Assembly (NCBI GenBank): GCA_001600455.1
Contig: BCKC01000012.1
Coordinates: forward strand, 806,001 to 870,000
DNA from: Endocalyx cinctus
Lineage: Eukaryota > Ascomycota > Sordariomycetes > Amphisphaeriales > Apiosporaceae
Direction: 5' to 3'
Length of the DNA stretch: 64,000 nucleotides
Position 1 is the first letter of the stretch, and each line of letters starts with the position of its first letter. The notes beneath the pieces are model-generated. The model saw nothing but the letters and a program-made list of their open reading frames with translations, was not told the DNA's origin and made no database searches. Both the position numbers and the translations under genes were made by a program. Shown one piece after another: positions 22,307 through 33,059 of the stretch.

Positions 22307-24474
22307 ATGTCACCGGAGAGATATGCTCTTTTATGCGGAGGAGACTTCTACTTCCGCGGGGGCAAAGAAAGAGACACCAGAGTTTCGTTCCCCAACCTGA
22401 ACGGGGCAGTATACGATGCCACTTCTATGCGAGACCTTCTAATCGCAAGGGGTGTTCCCGAATGCAATATAGCGCTTCTGACCGCAAGCCGCACAGACAC
22501 GCATGACTGTAAAGCAGAACATTGCACGGACAAGCATGACCATCCTCGGGAGCCTCAAAATCAATGGCCAACTCACAGCAATATCAAGCGTGAGATAAAC
22601 AATATCAGGGACATTGCTTCCAAAGGAGATCTTGTCTATATTCATTACTCAGGTCATGGTATTCGCCGCGAAGAAATTCAAGACGACGACGCGGAAGGCG
22701 ATCATATGCGGGGCGTAGCTCTAGTTATGACCGATGTACACCGTCCTCAAGGCAACGGAGTAGGCCCAGGCCCCTATCTTACAGGGTATCATCTGGGTGA
22801 ATGGATTCGCGAGATGGTGGAAACTTACAAGCTTCGTGTGACCCTAGTTCTGGACAGCTGCTTTTCAGGAGGCGGGTTTCGGGCAGGCGGTCACGAAAAT
22901 ATTACTTTTCGAACCGTTCCGGATTGCTATGACAAAACTATACTTCCCGTAAGTGTTTTAACGTATATCTCCTCAGCTTATCTCACGAACATTTATTTAA
23001 CATGAGCTTGTATATCATTAGCAATACCTACAAGATTTAAAATTGACTCTCAACCATATAGTGTGATATTGAAGCCGACTCCGAGGTCGACGAGAAGAAC
23101 CCTGAGATGTGCGATAGTCGCGGTCCTGGTCTTACACGAAGAAGCTGGCTATCATATCCCGAGGGCTGTACTGTTCTCATGGCCTGTAACAAAACAGAAC
23201 TTGCTGGAGAACGTAGACTGTCCGATCAAAAACAGGGAGTATTGAGTTACTGGATCCGCGACCAGATCAAAAATCGAACTGAAGAACGTCTTCCTTCGTA
23301 CCAGTACATCATTAACCGGGTAATAAGAAGTATTAAGGGGTCATCGAAATTCAATAAACAAACGCCTAGCCTCACCGGAGATGGGAATTTTGAGTTTTTC
23401 GGAGCTTTATCATATGCCCAAGTTCCATTGAGACACGTTGTTGCCCGTGACAGACAAAACATCACCCTCGATGTAGGATCACAACAAGGTGTAGCGCGTG
23501 GGGCGATATACGATCTATTTAGTCCCAACTCAGATTTCAGACTTGATTATGATACAGAGAAATCCATCAGCGCAGAAGTAACGACAACAAACTCCTTCAC
23601 ATCTGAAGCAAAGTTATTGAGGGAGGCCCCTGAAGTCGATTTGACATGGTGCGCCGTTCTTCGACAGTGGGCTTTCGATAAAAATGTCCTCATTGAGATT
23701 GATACCAGTGATCAAACTCTTAACGAACAGCTCCGGGCCCGTCTTGACACTATCCCAGGATTCAACACACAATCGGAAGAGCTTAAACCTCCACGGGTTT
23801 TCCTTAAAGTTTCCATTAACAGCAAAAATGAATATTACGAGATATTCCGGAAGGGTGAACTTCTCCCAGACGTGCCCCGAATCAGTACTAATGATCTCTC
23901 AAAAGTCGAGAAGTTGGCTTACATATTAAGTCATGTGGGGAGGTTTTCGACACTAGAGGAACATTACAAAACTGTTATATGTACACACCTTCCAAGTGAC
24001 CACTTTCACTTTTATCCCAACACCTCAAAAGTCACTAACGGCGATAAAATCCTTGTGAAATTGGACTATAAGGGTTGTCAAAAGTTGTACTATTCCATTT
24101 TTGCCTTTACTTCTGCATGGGAAATTATTAAACTTGAACCCTGGGCGAAGTCGGGACAAGTCTCCCGTGCACTTGAGGGTGAAAACTTTTACAGCGATAC
24201 GATGAAAATTCCGACGGAGAGATACACCGTTGGTCCCATCAAGGACAAGTTTGTAGTCTTTATCTCTAACAATTCTGAACTGTCGTGGGATGAAATATGC
24301 CTCCCCGCTTTGCCGACCGAATCCTTCGAAGTTGGTAATTTGCGCGAGGTTTTGGAGCATGAAGAAAAGGGGCACAGAGGGGTGGGAGGTAAAAATCTCT
24401 ATGTGCCTCCCGATCCTAATAAATGGTTAATTCTTTCTACAGGTGTCAGTACACATCCAAGCATCGGCTCGTAA
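22307..24474 (+). CDS. metacaspase-like C14 peptidase with large novel C-terminal region
   Basis: Two exons, 22307-22948 and 23062-24474, joined in phase 0; 684 aa. The first 300 residues form a caspase fold: RYALLCGGDFYFRG at the start, the catalytic His in YIHYSGHG (H117) and the catalytic Cys in LVLDSCFSGG (C185). Later blocks are GCTVLMACNKTELAGE and FEFFGALSYA, typical of fungal caspase-domain proteins. Both catalytic residues are present. The remaining 380 or so residues (DVGSQQGVARGAIYDLF onward) do not match a family I know and may be beta-rich sensor or interaction domains. There is no N-terminal prolin-rich prodomain of classical yeast metacaspase type. The gene lies 2.3 kb downstream of the gasdermin-like gene on the same strand, so it is a candidate activator or executioner in the same cell-death pathway. 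Confidence 0.88.
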
Positions 24475-25953
24475 CTCGCAAGAGCTTTGTCCGATCCTAG
24501 GTGTAAGACGGTGGTTGGCAAGTATTCTTAACCATAATTTCAACTAGCTAAGCAACAGTCATATCCTTTTCCTTACTTCACGACATGGCGAAGAGGTTGT
24601 TATTCTGATTGGTGAAAATACAATGGACGGTGCTAGTATGTTATATAAGAAACGTTACTCGGCCATAATTGGTTGCTCCGCCTAATCTTAGATAGAGTAC
24701 TCGAACACATAGGCGCCATCAATTCAACACAATTAGAAATGTAAGGAGTCCAGTTTAGGGTAAATTGGATGTTCATGTGAGAAATAGCGGATGGTTCTAC
24801 CAGAGTATGGATACAATACGCATGATACCAGCTTGGTGGGTATGGGGATCAACAAGACATTAATTCCTGGATCTCCTATCATACTAAATTTATGGGAAGG
24901 AGGTCACATATATAGACGTCACATATATAGACACATCGTAATAATACGTTCACAACAGGGTAGCTGTAGCTACCTGGCACCGGACAGTTTAATTTTCTAT
25001 GTTGAGAGAGTGTATATTTGTGTGTATTGACACAAAAACACCGAAGAAGGTTATTTAGAATTAAAATTTATTAAAACTAAAAATCCACCCAGTTCTTTTT
25101 TCAATTATTTGGCTTATAATTACTTAGCTGTAATTTGCTAACATTAGTGAGGGGTTCTATATCATCCCAGAAGAGCTAGATGTGGCAAAGAAGGTTAAAA
25201 CAAATCTCCGAAGCATATCCCTAAGCATAACCTTAGGCTGAGAGCGTAAGCTTATGATGAAGCTGTCAGATTGTTAGAGCTTATGGAGGGTATTTGAGAG
25301 CTTGGTAATCATATTTTGTAAATATCTCATTGGATTAGGGCTTAAGGATCTATCTACTTCTATGAATCGAACGGGAGCTTAGTACCTTTTTTATAGTGCT
25401 TTCAGAGCTGGTAATACGTAATTACAGGATTGGTCAATCTCTCAGAGCGGGTTGGCGAGCTTGATTCCACCCCTTAATTTAGCGCCTCCGAAACAAGGTC
25501 CCATTCAGTCCCACTTCTCCGTCACACAAATACTGAGAAGACCATATCTTTCCCGGGGTAGCTCTTTCGAAGTCCCCTAAAAGAAAACGGTGAATTAGCA
25601 CTTGTTCTTCATCATTGATCTCGGCATCGAGCGTAATCCAGACTGTCCAACTTTGAATCAACCGAGCAACCCTGTGACTTTCGAATCTCCAGGGCGATAT
25701 CCGAAGTCAGGGAGGGGACACGCATATAACCGCTAGGGTTTCTAGTCAGTCCCTATATTCTTGTACGTAATTTCTGAAACTATTGATACAAAAAATGTCT
25801 ACCAGTAATAATCGCCATTTATTAATTGAACAAAAGGAATGAAGTATTGAAGGCCTCAGTCTCTCCAGGCGTTGTTCCATCTATTACTAACGAGATTATA
25901 GGGGTCAAACCACGGTTGTGAAATGCTTGATATGCATTCAATAGGCCCTTGAT
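24475..25953. other. intergenic with inverted repeat copy C
   Basis: No gene supported. A perfect 15-bp tandem duplication, GTCACATATATAGAC twice, lies at 24903-24932. Repeat copy C occupies 25264-25526. Just beyond it (25530-25720, minus strand) a short frame with WTVWITLDAEINDEEQVL may be a decayed coding remnant. Confidence 0.5.
25264..25526 (-). repeat. dispersed repeat family 1, copy C (inverted)
   Basis: Read on the minus strand it starts TGTGACGGAGAAGTGGGACT and ends CAATCTGACA, with the same ordered landmarks as copies A and B. It is the least interrupted copy by eye. No matching target duplication was seen. Confidence 0.65.
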
Positions 25954-26580
25954 TTATTTCGGGGGCCACGTTGGAGTACGACTGTCCATCACGCGGAATT
26001 TCTGGTCCCCTCTATGTTTATCAACCGAGTCTCGTCTGTAATCGGCTATAAAGACGCCTCGCTCATCCGCACGTGTCATCAATCGTTTATCGCCAGCTGG
26101 GTGATATGACATCCCTAGTCGATTCTTTCTTGAGTCGGTAACAACTCTGGTATAGCCAGGGTCACCTTGGGCATCGTGCCCTTTGCGGGTTTGGCTAGCA
26201 TAATCAAACTGACGGGCTGGGTAGGCTGCAAGCTTGGGAAGCGATTGAGGGTGGACCATGGCGGAATTGGAAGTCTCATGCCGATTTCGTGGGTCTAAAG
26301 ATATACGTTCTCGAGCATAATCTGCCTCTCCGTCCTTATGCAGGTGTGGCCGCCTTCCATGCGGCTTTCGATTAACGCTGGGGGTCGGGGCATGCGTAAG
26401 TCTCCGCTCAACGTCTTCCACATAGTGCTTATCATATTGGCTTTGGGTCGTAGTAGATCTATCGACAACGTAGTACTATGGAATCGGAGTGAGTTTCAGT
26501 TATTGTCACGTAGGTTAGATTTATGACTAAGAGCATATACTTACTCGTTGATCGGTAATGACAGAAGAGCCCCGAGACAT
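25954..26580 (-). CDS. hypothetical small basic protein
   Basis: Two exons, 26580-26545 and 26475-25954, phase 0, 185 aa. The start MSRGSSVITDQR is supported by a GTAAGT donor right after it and by continuous frame after the CCATAG acceptor. The sequence is rich in Arg, His, Asp and Tyr, with repeated short RxxxxD/RxFDY-like words and no hydrophobic segment, suggesting a disordered, perhaps nucleic-acid-binding or scaffold protein. I do not recognise a family. It ends WPPK before TAA. Confidence 0.5.
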
Positions 26581-27436
26581 TTTTGTTTTTCAGGGGGGGT
26601 TTTTTTTTTTCTCAAAATTTATGAAATTTCTGATCCGGCAGACAAATCGCAAAAAAAGGCGGTAGTAGTGGAAGATAGTGAAGGGGACTGATTCGACAAC
26701 GATAATGGAATAATCAGAAGAAGGAATTGAATTCGTAGAGGGCACCTCTGTTCTTCTTATACACACAATTCACATCTGGAATATTAGATATCAAGGCAGA
26801 TTTGTTCTCAGGCGCGAACCCAAGTTCAAAAATAGAAGTCAATAGAGTCGTTTATCTTCCAAGGTCTATCACAATCCAGCCCGGCGCAAATTAGGGCCAA
26901 CAGAAAAGCAAAGGCTGTATTTAATGGGCCTATTATTTGTTGCGCATAAATACTGCAGAATCACACTTGACTATAACCAACATTTAATTTCGGGGAATAT
27001 CATGATATTGGGCGGCTCTTGGGATCGGCCATGTCGGCCACGAAGGATGCATCACGGGCGGCTATTCGGTGATGGATACGCAGGCTACTGTCACGACCGT
27101 ATAAAATTGGAAAATGATAGGTCCACAAGTCATGCCTGTGGTAACAAGTGGGGTAAAGCTGGGCGGCACTAAGCTGCTGCGCCACGGGCGAAGCGCACAC
27201 TAGTTTGCTTCCCTTTCAAGGAAATCGGTAGGCCTCCCGTGGGCAAGCAAGTATTAATTAATATTGCTTCCTCAGTCGAAACTCACTGATTCAATTGTGT
27301 CAATCAATTTTTTCCATATTCTATTTCAATTAATTTCCCCTTCCCCCACCATCTCTTGAATTAATCTTCACAAAATCACTCTCATCACTCATCATCAGAT
27401 TACTTATATACTACTTCTCTACTCCTCATTTTAGAT
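26581..27436. other. intergenic between divergent small genes
   Basis: It contains a G-run followed by a T-run at about 26593-26611 and a more GC-rich patch (27000-27240) without coding signal. A CT-rich leader at 27330-27435 directly precedes the next start codon, as is common in fungal promoters. Confidence 0.5.
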
Positions 27437-28430
27437 ATGCCTCTTAGTACGGAAACGATAACATTCATTTTTGATGGAGTTGACGGCGAAACAGAAGATG
27501 TAGTTTTCACGGAAGACCCGCTATATGAAAAAAAAGTAGCAGACGTACTCCGCCGATATCTCCGGACCGACAATGACTGCCTGAGCTTGGGCGAGACGAC
27601 AAAATCCCTTGTACGCTTACTGCCTGAGACAGCCGCACGCTCACTCGAGCTTAGGGGGCTCTGGGAACTGTGTCAAGCCGCTGCCGAACAGATTCCGTAC
27701 AATCACATCTGTCAAATGAAGTTGGCGCAGCTCGTTTTCACACTCCAATCATCTCCGGCAACGGCTTATACACACCCCTCGGTAAGAAAGCGACTCATTC
27801 TTAGATACTTAATCTCAGGGCTTGGTTTTAATAACTTCATAGGATTTAAAAGAGGAGAGATATATCGAACAGCTTCTTCTTTTAAGCGAAACTTTCCGCG
27901 ATATATATAATCGTAAGTATAGTCCAGATACCTAATTACCCCTGACTCATTGAAAACAGTACAGGGAACATTTATTAACAAAGCCCTTTTACAAAGCCGC
28001 ATATTCGTCCGACGACCCAGAAGGAACCTGTAACCCCGAATATGGGAAACGCTGGGTTAACGCGAACGCATTTTACGCTCATTTATACGCGATGAAAAGC
28101 GGCATGTTGACCTGGCTTTGCACTTTGGCAATGAGGACTGCTTTCGAGTCTACTCCGTCTACCGATTATCCGGCTGTAGATTGTCATGTTTCGGCTGCAG
28201 CGCAGTGGATTCTGTTTGCCGGGCAGAGTATTATTCATGCTATACTCGCCCCAGAAGTAGATCATGACGGGGAACTGATACCTCCTTGGACGCTTGAAAA
28301 TTGGCGACGCTGGAAGGCTTATTTTAGAACTTTTTCGAAGGAAGAAAAACTGCAAGCAGAGACTAGAGATCTTGCCGAGAAGTCTGCGCGTTTGATGGAC
28401 GCACTTGAAGTTTGTGTGTTGGAATTCTAA
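27437..28430 (+). CDS. DUF3632-like fungal protein
   Basis: Three exons, 27437-27781, 27843-27916 and 27965-28430, sum to 295 codons (294 aa). The middle exon restores DLKEERYIEQLLLLSETFRDIYN between the two longer parts. The C-terminal half has KRWVNANAFYAHLYA, AAAQWILFAGQSIIHA and WRRWKAYF, the pattern of the DUF3632 family of uncharacterised, mostly helical ascomycete proteins. The first intron has a GTAAGA donor; the second donor could be GTATAG (used here) or the GTAAGT four bases upstream, which breaks the frame. The function is unknown. Confidence 0.6.
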
Positions 28431-29168
28431 TGGGGTATGCAGAGAATCTACCGAGATGTCAGGATATTAAACCGGGACGTATAGTTAGCAGTGTGGCTAC
28501 GGCTACACTCCGGGTGGCCCAAGTAGGATAAGTCTATAAAACTTAAAGGAGACGCTCCCGCCTCTTATGTAAGATAGAGAGGTCGAAAATCAATAAAATT
28601 ATTTACTAGGCTCCTAGATTATACTGCTACCCTACTGCTAAGATCTGGCTACGTGACTGCGCGACCCTACATTCCAACGTACCATATACCCTCACGCGGG
28701 TAGGAAAATAGAGGAAAGAACTCGCTATAATTCAAGAAATTGTATGCAGCATAACATAGCTTTAAGAAAACAAGCAAGTATCTAGAATAGAAACTTTAAG
28801 CAATCTGCAAAAGATACACTTATATAACATTAACGAAGAGTGATAAATTTATATAGTAAGATAAATTGTTTAGTATACCTTTTTTTTTTTTCTTCTTCAT
28901 CATAATTAAACAGCTTATATACCCGAAGTTTGTGTAGAAAGTGGCTTTTCGATAGAGAGAATAATTACGATAATTAGTGCGCAGAGGAAATAGTGCTTGG
29001 GTAAGCCCTGGTGCCGATTGGGTCAGACGATCTGGAGGTAGCTCGAATTGGCAATATCCGAAAAGACGTGTCATTTAAGGCGGTGAATGCCCGTATACAT
29101 CATGTTAAGTGGCGTTGTAAAAAAATTGTTGCAATAAAAAACAAGTTTGAAATAATCTACCAACCATT
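28431..29168. other. intergenic, no supported gene
   Basis: AT-rich, with a T-run near 28880. It should contain the promoter of the SDR gene at 29169. No other structure was recognised. Confidence 0.5.
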
Positions 29169-30259
29169 ATGTCTTCTCTCAAGATAGATTATGACTCAAT
29201 TCCTCCATTAGAGGGTAAAGTTGCCCTTGTCACAGGTGAGCAACATTATCTCACATTGACAAGTAATCAACGCCATGTAACCAAAGAACTATACAGGAGG
29301 TACTTCAGGCATTGGTCTTGCGGCGGCCAAAATTCTCGCTGGCAAAGGAGCCGCGGTGCACATTCTAGACCTACACAGCCTCCCACCAGCCCACAGCACC
29401 TCTTCGGAGCCCGAGTCCCTTCTCTCGTCTCGCCTTCACTTCCATAAGTGCGACGTGACAGACTGGAGGCAGCTGCGCGGTGTCTTCGACGAGCTTCCCA
29501 GGATTGACTTCGCCTTCGCCAATGCCGGGGTGGTTGAAGACAGCGACCACTTCGTTGATGTCTTTGATGCAGACGGAATGCTCCAGGAGCCGGATTACAG
29601 CGTCCTGGATATTAATTATCGAGCGGTAGTCAATTTGGTGAAGCTTGCTTGGAGCTCAATGCGAAAGAATAAAATCCAGGGCAGTATTGTGATCACCACC
29701 AGCGCGACCGCCTATGCCCCTGAACAATCATTGCCCGTGTTTGTAGGCACGAAAACGGCAGTAAGTAGATTCCATCCCTTCGATTATTTTATTGTGATGC
29801 ATTTTGGAACGGAGTGAGGGAATATAATTAACATTGTCAAAGCTGCTGGGATTGATCCGTGCCCTGCGGTCCGTCGTGATCAAGGACGGCATAACTATCA
29901 ACGGGGTAGCACCGGCGGCCACTCTTACAAAACTTCTTCCGGAGCACCTAGCGGCCCCCATCATTTCTATGGGCCTACCAGTCAGTTCATCGGATATGGT
30001 AGGGCTTGCGCTAGTCTACTCAGCTACCGCAATGCAAAATCGAAGCGTCGAGGCGTACGGCAAAGAAACTAATGGTGGCATCTGGAAAGAATCGAGGTGG
30101 AATGGCAGGGTAATATTGACGCTGGCAAACTCGTATACGGAATTAGAAGAACCATTGGCTGATCTTAAACCGTTTTGGTTTGGGGGAGAGAATTTACGAC
30201 TGACACGTCTCCAACAAGCCGCAACCGACTTTCGTTCCGTGGAATCAAATGGAGATTAA
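29169..30259 (+). CDS. short-chain dehydrogenase/reductase with altered active-site Tyr
   Basis: Three exons, 29169-29235, 29297-29760 and 29843-30259, sum to 316 codons (315 aa). The Rossmann motif TGGTSGIG forms exactly across intron 1. An NAG-type motif is present (FANAGVVED), as is the Ser motif ([10 protein letters not shown]). At the expected YxxxK position the sequence reads PVFVGTKTA, so the catalytic Tyr is Phe (codon TTT) while Lys is kept. The overall form is like the 15-hydroxyprostaglandin dehydrogenase-type fungal SDRs. It lies at the left edge of the terpene cluster and could oxidise an alcohol, but loss of the proton-relay Tyr may reduce or change catalysis. The nearby Tyr in SATAYAP is not in the canonical place. 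Confidence 0.83.
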
Positions 30260-31733
30260 TATGAAGATATAACAGTAAGACCGATCCGGATTTACGTTTA
30301 GACTAGTAACCATCAAAAAAATATTATTTTCCATTTACCAACATAAGCATGACTACATGTTATCGACACTTTTCACGGTCGAATCTTTTCACATATTATA
30401 TACCGATTCCAGAGCCAGAAGATCGGTCTCAATGGTGCAAACCATAATGGATCGTGGCTGCCTATTCTTTGCCAGTGATGTATAGCTGATAGCATTGCGT
30501 GTTTGAGGGCCTTGGGGCGGACAAAATACCTAGATGATATCGTAAGCTCCAGGTGGCTACATATGGATTTGTAATTTAGCGATTTAAGGTGAGTTCGATT
30601 GAGCCAGGGGAAAAATTATCTCAATCTTAGCTGCAGAGAAAAACCAACATCACTTGGCGCTCATACTATAAGAAATAACTGCAGGTATATATCGAGACTA
30701 AGGATTCCTTCAAAATGGGAGTTGCTGGTTGCTTCTAGACTGAGGATTCGGAATCATTACGTAATTAATTAACTCAACCACTAAACCGTCCTATGTGTGA
30801 TCGGATAAGCAAATATTGATATAGAGTCAGCCTGCATGGGTAGTCTTGTCTAGCCACGTGGGGATGTGGCTCGAAAGATCCTAATAGGCATCAATTTTTC
30901 ATCGTTTCTAATTCATTTTGTGGATAGTGCACCGATTGAAATTATGTCGACTGTCTATCTTACCTATGTTCAGTACTATGCTCTCAATATCTTGCCGTGG
31001 TTCTTTCACAACGCATGGCGCTTGGCGCTGTTTACAATTGTGATTAAAACCTGTTTAGCACAGTTTCCAATCATGATTAATAGTTGCTAGCAAATATCGT
31101 CTTCTCGCTAAAAGTATGTACGCAGTTCTTGTCATCGTTATTGTCCAATGATTCTGACCACCCTCGGCTTGGGCCGTAAGACAATGCCACCGTAAGCTAG
31201 TGACACCGTAAGGTGTATTTTTCTACGCGCCCTTATCACTCGGCGGGGTGAGCCCCGTACTGCATCAATAATAATATTACGGCCCCATCCGTTGTCAAGC
31301 CGTTCTTGTCCAATCATCCACTTCTGCGGTCATATACTCCTCTCCACGCCGTATGCTTTGCCTATCCCCGAGTACGTAAGCGCGACGTGCCTACCGGTCT
31401 TGTGTAAATTATATCCATTTATTCGGCGAATTCAATCATTGCTTACAATAAGCCAAGAGTATCATCTTGTGCTATGCTTACCAACAGTAATATCTGCTAC
31501 TGATATTCCTTGAGTGACGGAAACCCGGAATCGACCTCGGATGGTTGGTCGCACTATTACAGCCCCTAAAAGACCAGCGCGGATTAAATTCAATAGTCAC
31601 AACTCTAGATGATCAAAATAAGACAATGGGATATCTTTATCCTGTCATCCCCACTCCTAATAAGAGATAATACGAATTTCCCCCAAAACGGTGTTCTTTG
31701 AAACTAGAAGACAAATGACCCCTCGATAGGTCC
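30260..31733. other. intergenic, GC-patch with small hairpins
   Basis: No gene supported. A less AT-rich patch at about 31150-31400 includes short inverted words such as CACCGTAAGGTGT and GCGGGGTGAGCCCCG, perhaps a remnant of an unidentified repeat. The last 200 bases should be the regulator's promoter. Confidence 0.45.
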
Positions 31734-33059
31734 TTGGTCATGTTCGGTAGCTGGAAGGTCGACTCCGGTGGCTTTCACTCGCCCCGAAAGCACGTTTTCG
31801 ACCCCGTCACGGCGAGGACGAAAATACCTCAAGCCTGCTCACAGTGTCGGGCAAAAAAGGTCAAATGTACTGGTGAGAGAGAGGGATGTGATAGATGTAA
31901 GTCGCTCGAGAAAAAGTGCGTCTACGTACACGGTTCCTCTTCCACTGGGGCGCAGTCAAACAGAAGAGCATCATGTGCCTCAAACAACCGAGATGAAGAG
32001 CCCAAGAAGCGACCGACCGTGGGGTCAGTACGGGGACAAAAGTCGGAACGGCCTGCTCAGAACTCTATTATGCATTGGGAAACAAATGATCCCCAAATAA
32101 TGTTAGTGGAGACATTGAATACCAATAATTCCGCAAGCCTGCCTAAAGATGTAACCGCAGAGTCTAGTTCCAGCACTACGACCGCGGAAAACGACTCAAT
32201 TGAGCCTATCGACTTGTTCGACTTCTTTGACGCTGATATTTCCGTTTCTACCTGTGTTAACCCATCGCCTACCGAAGGTTCGAAAGATGACAGTTCACAC
32301 AGTTCCTACGTGAATGATCCCCGGTACCTATCATCTATCTTTCCCTCCATGGAACTTGACACAACTACACCTGTACGACTAGATACATTACCAGACGTAG
32401 ACGCAATGCTGGATTTTACAAACCATCCTGTCAACGACACGCATGCAGAGCCTTACAATGGTGCTCATCAAAGTTTGCGGAATTACAAATCTACGGAAAA
32501 TGGCCCATCTGGGCAATGTGTTTGCTTGCATCGGATGATACTGCTGATGGACGAAGTAGACTCGCTCCGGGACACCGAGATAGAAGCGTTGGATGCGGTC
32601 TTGGCGACGCAGAAAGACGCACTGGACTACGGAGGACGCATGCTAGAGTGCACATCGTGCGTGTTGCGGCTGGAAAATATGACATCCCTTACGTTTCTCA
32701 CGGATCGAGTGGCAAAGTTATGTCAACGAGTAGCAGACGCGGTGGAATTTGGACCTTTGTCGTCCCGGGATACTCAGCAGATGGTATCCACACCTCCGCC
32801 ACCACTGCCCCCTCCGCTGGTGATGGGGGATGCTGCGAACATCACAAATGTGTTCTTCGGAAGCTATGAGGTGAAAAGTCTTGAAGAGTACCGTGCTTTA
32901 GTCAGCGGACTCCTGGATTTCCACGTTCGTAAGCTGAGATCCTTAATCGAGAAGTTGAAGGAGCTCTCAGTCCAACTCGGCTCCGAGACCATGACTCGGC
33001 GATTGTGTTTGACGGAGATGTCAATCAAAAAAGTGGAGCAACGAACAATCAGATCATAG
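31734..33059 (+). CDS. Zn(II)2Cys6 transcription factor, AflR-like
   Basis: Single exon, 441 aa (an alternative Met lies at 31740). The zinc cluster is ACSQCRAKKVKC, then TGEREGC, DRC and KSLEKKC, i.e. C-x2-C-x6-C-x6-C-x2-C-x6-C at about residues 35-61, followed by a Ser/basic linker. The C-terminal part (QCVCLHRMILLMDEVDSL..., later DFHVRKLRSLIEKLKEL) resembles the aflatoxin-regulator (AflR) domain of secondary-metabolite regulators. It is probably the nuclear pathway-specific activator of the terpene genes to its right. The N-terminus could be extended by an unseen exon. Confidence 0.85.
   Translation: MVMFGSWKVDSGGFHSPRKHVFDPVTARTKIPQACSQCRAKKVKCTGEREGCDRCKSLEKKCVYVHGSSSTGAQSNRRASCASNNRDEEPKKRPTVGSVRGQKSERPAQNSIMHWETNDPQIMLVETLNTNNSASLPKDVTAESSSSTTTAENDSIEPIDLFDFFDADISVSTCVNPSPTEGSKDDSSHSSYVNDPRYLSSIFPSMELDTTTPVRLDTLPDVDAMLDFTNHPVNDTHAEPYNGAHQSLRNYKSTENGPSGQCVCLHRMILLMDEVDSLRDTEIEALDAVLATQKDALDYGGRMLECTSCVLRLENMTSLTFLTDRVAKLCQRVADAVEFGPLSSRDTQQMVSTPPPPLPPPLVMGDAANITNVFFGSYEVKSLEEYRALVSGLLDFHVRKLRSLIEKLKELSVQLGSETMTRRLCLTEMSIKKVEQRTIRS

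Noticed and set aside
24903..24932. CRISPR-like direct repeat
   Set aside because: Only two abutting 15-bp units without spacers, in a eukaryotic genome; a simple tandem duplication.
31157..31290. Structured RNA suggested by several short hairpins
   Set aside because: Stems are short and not arranged in a known RNA fold; more likely a decayed repeat.
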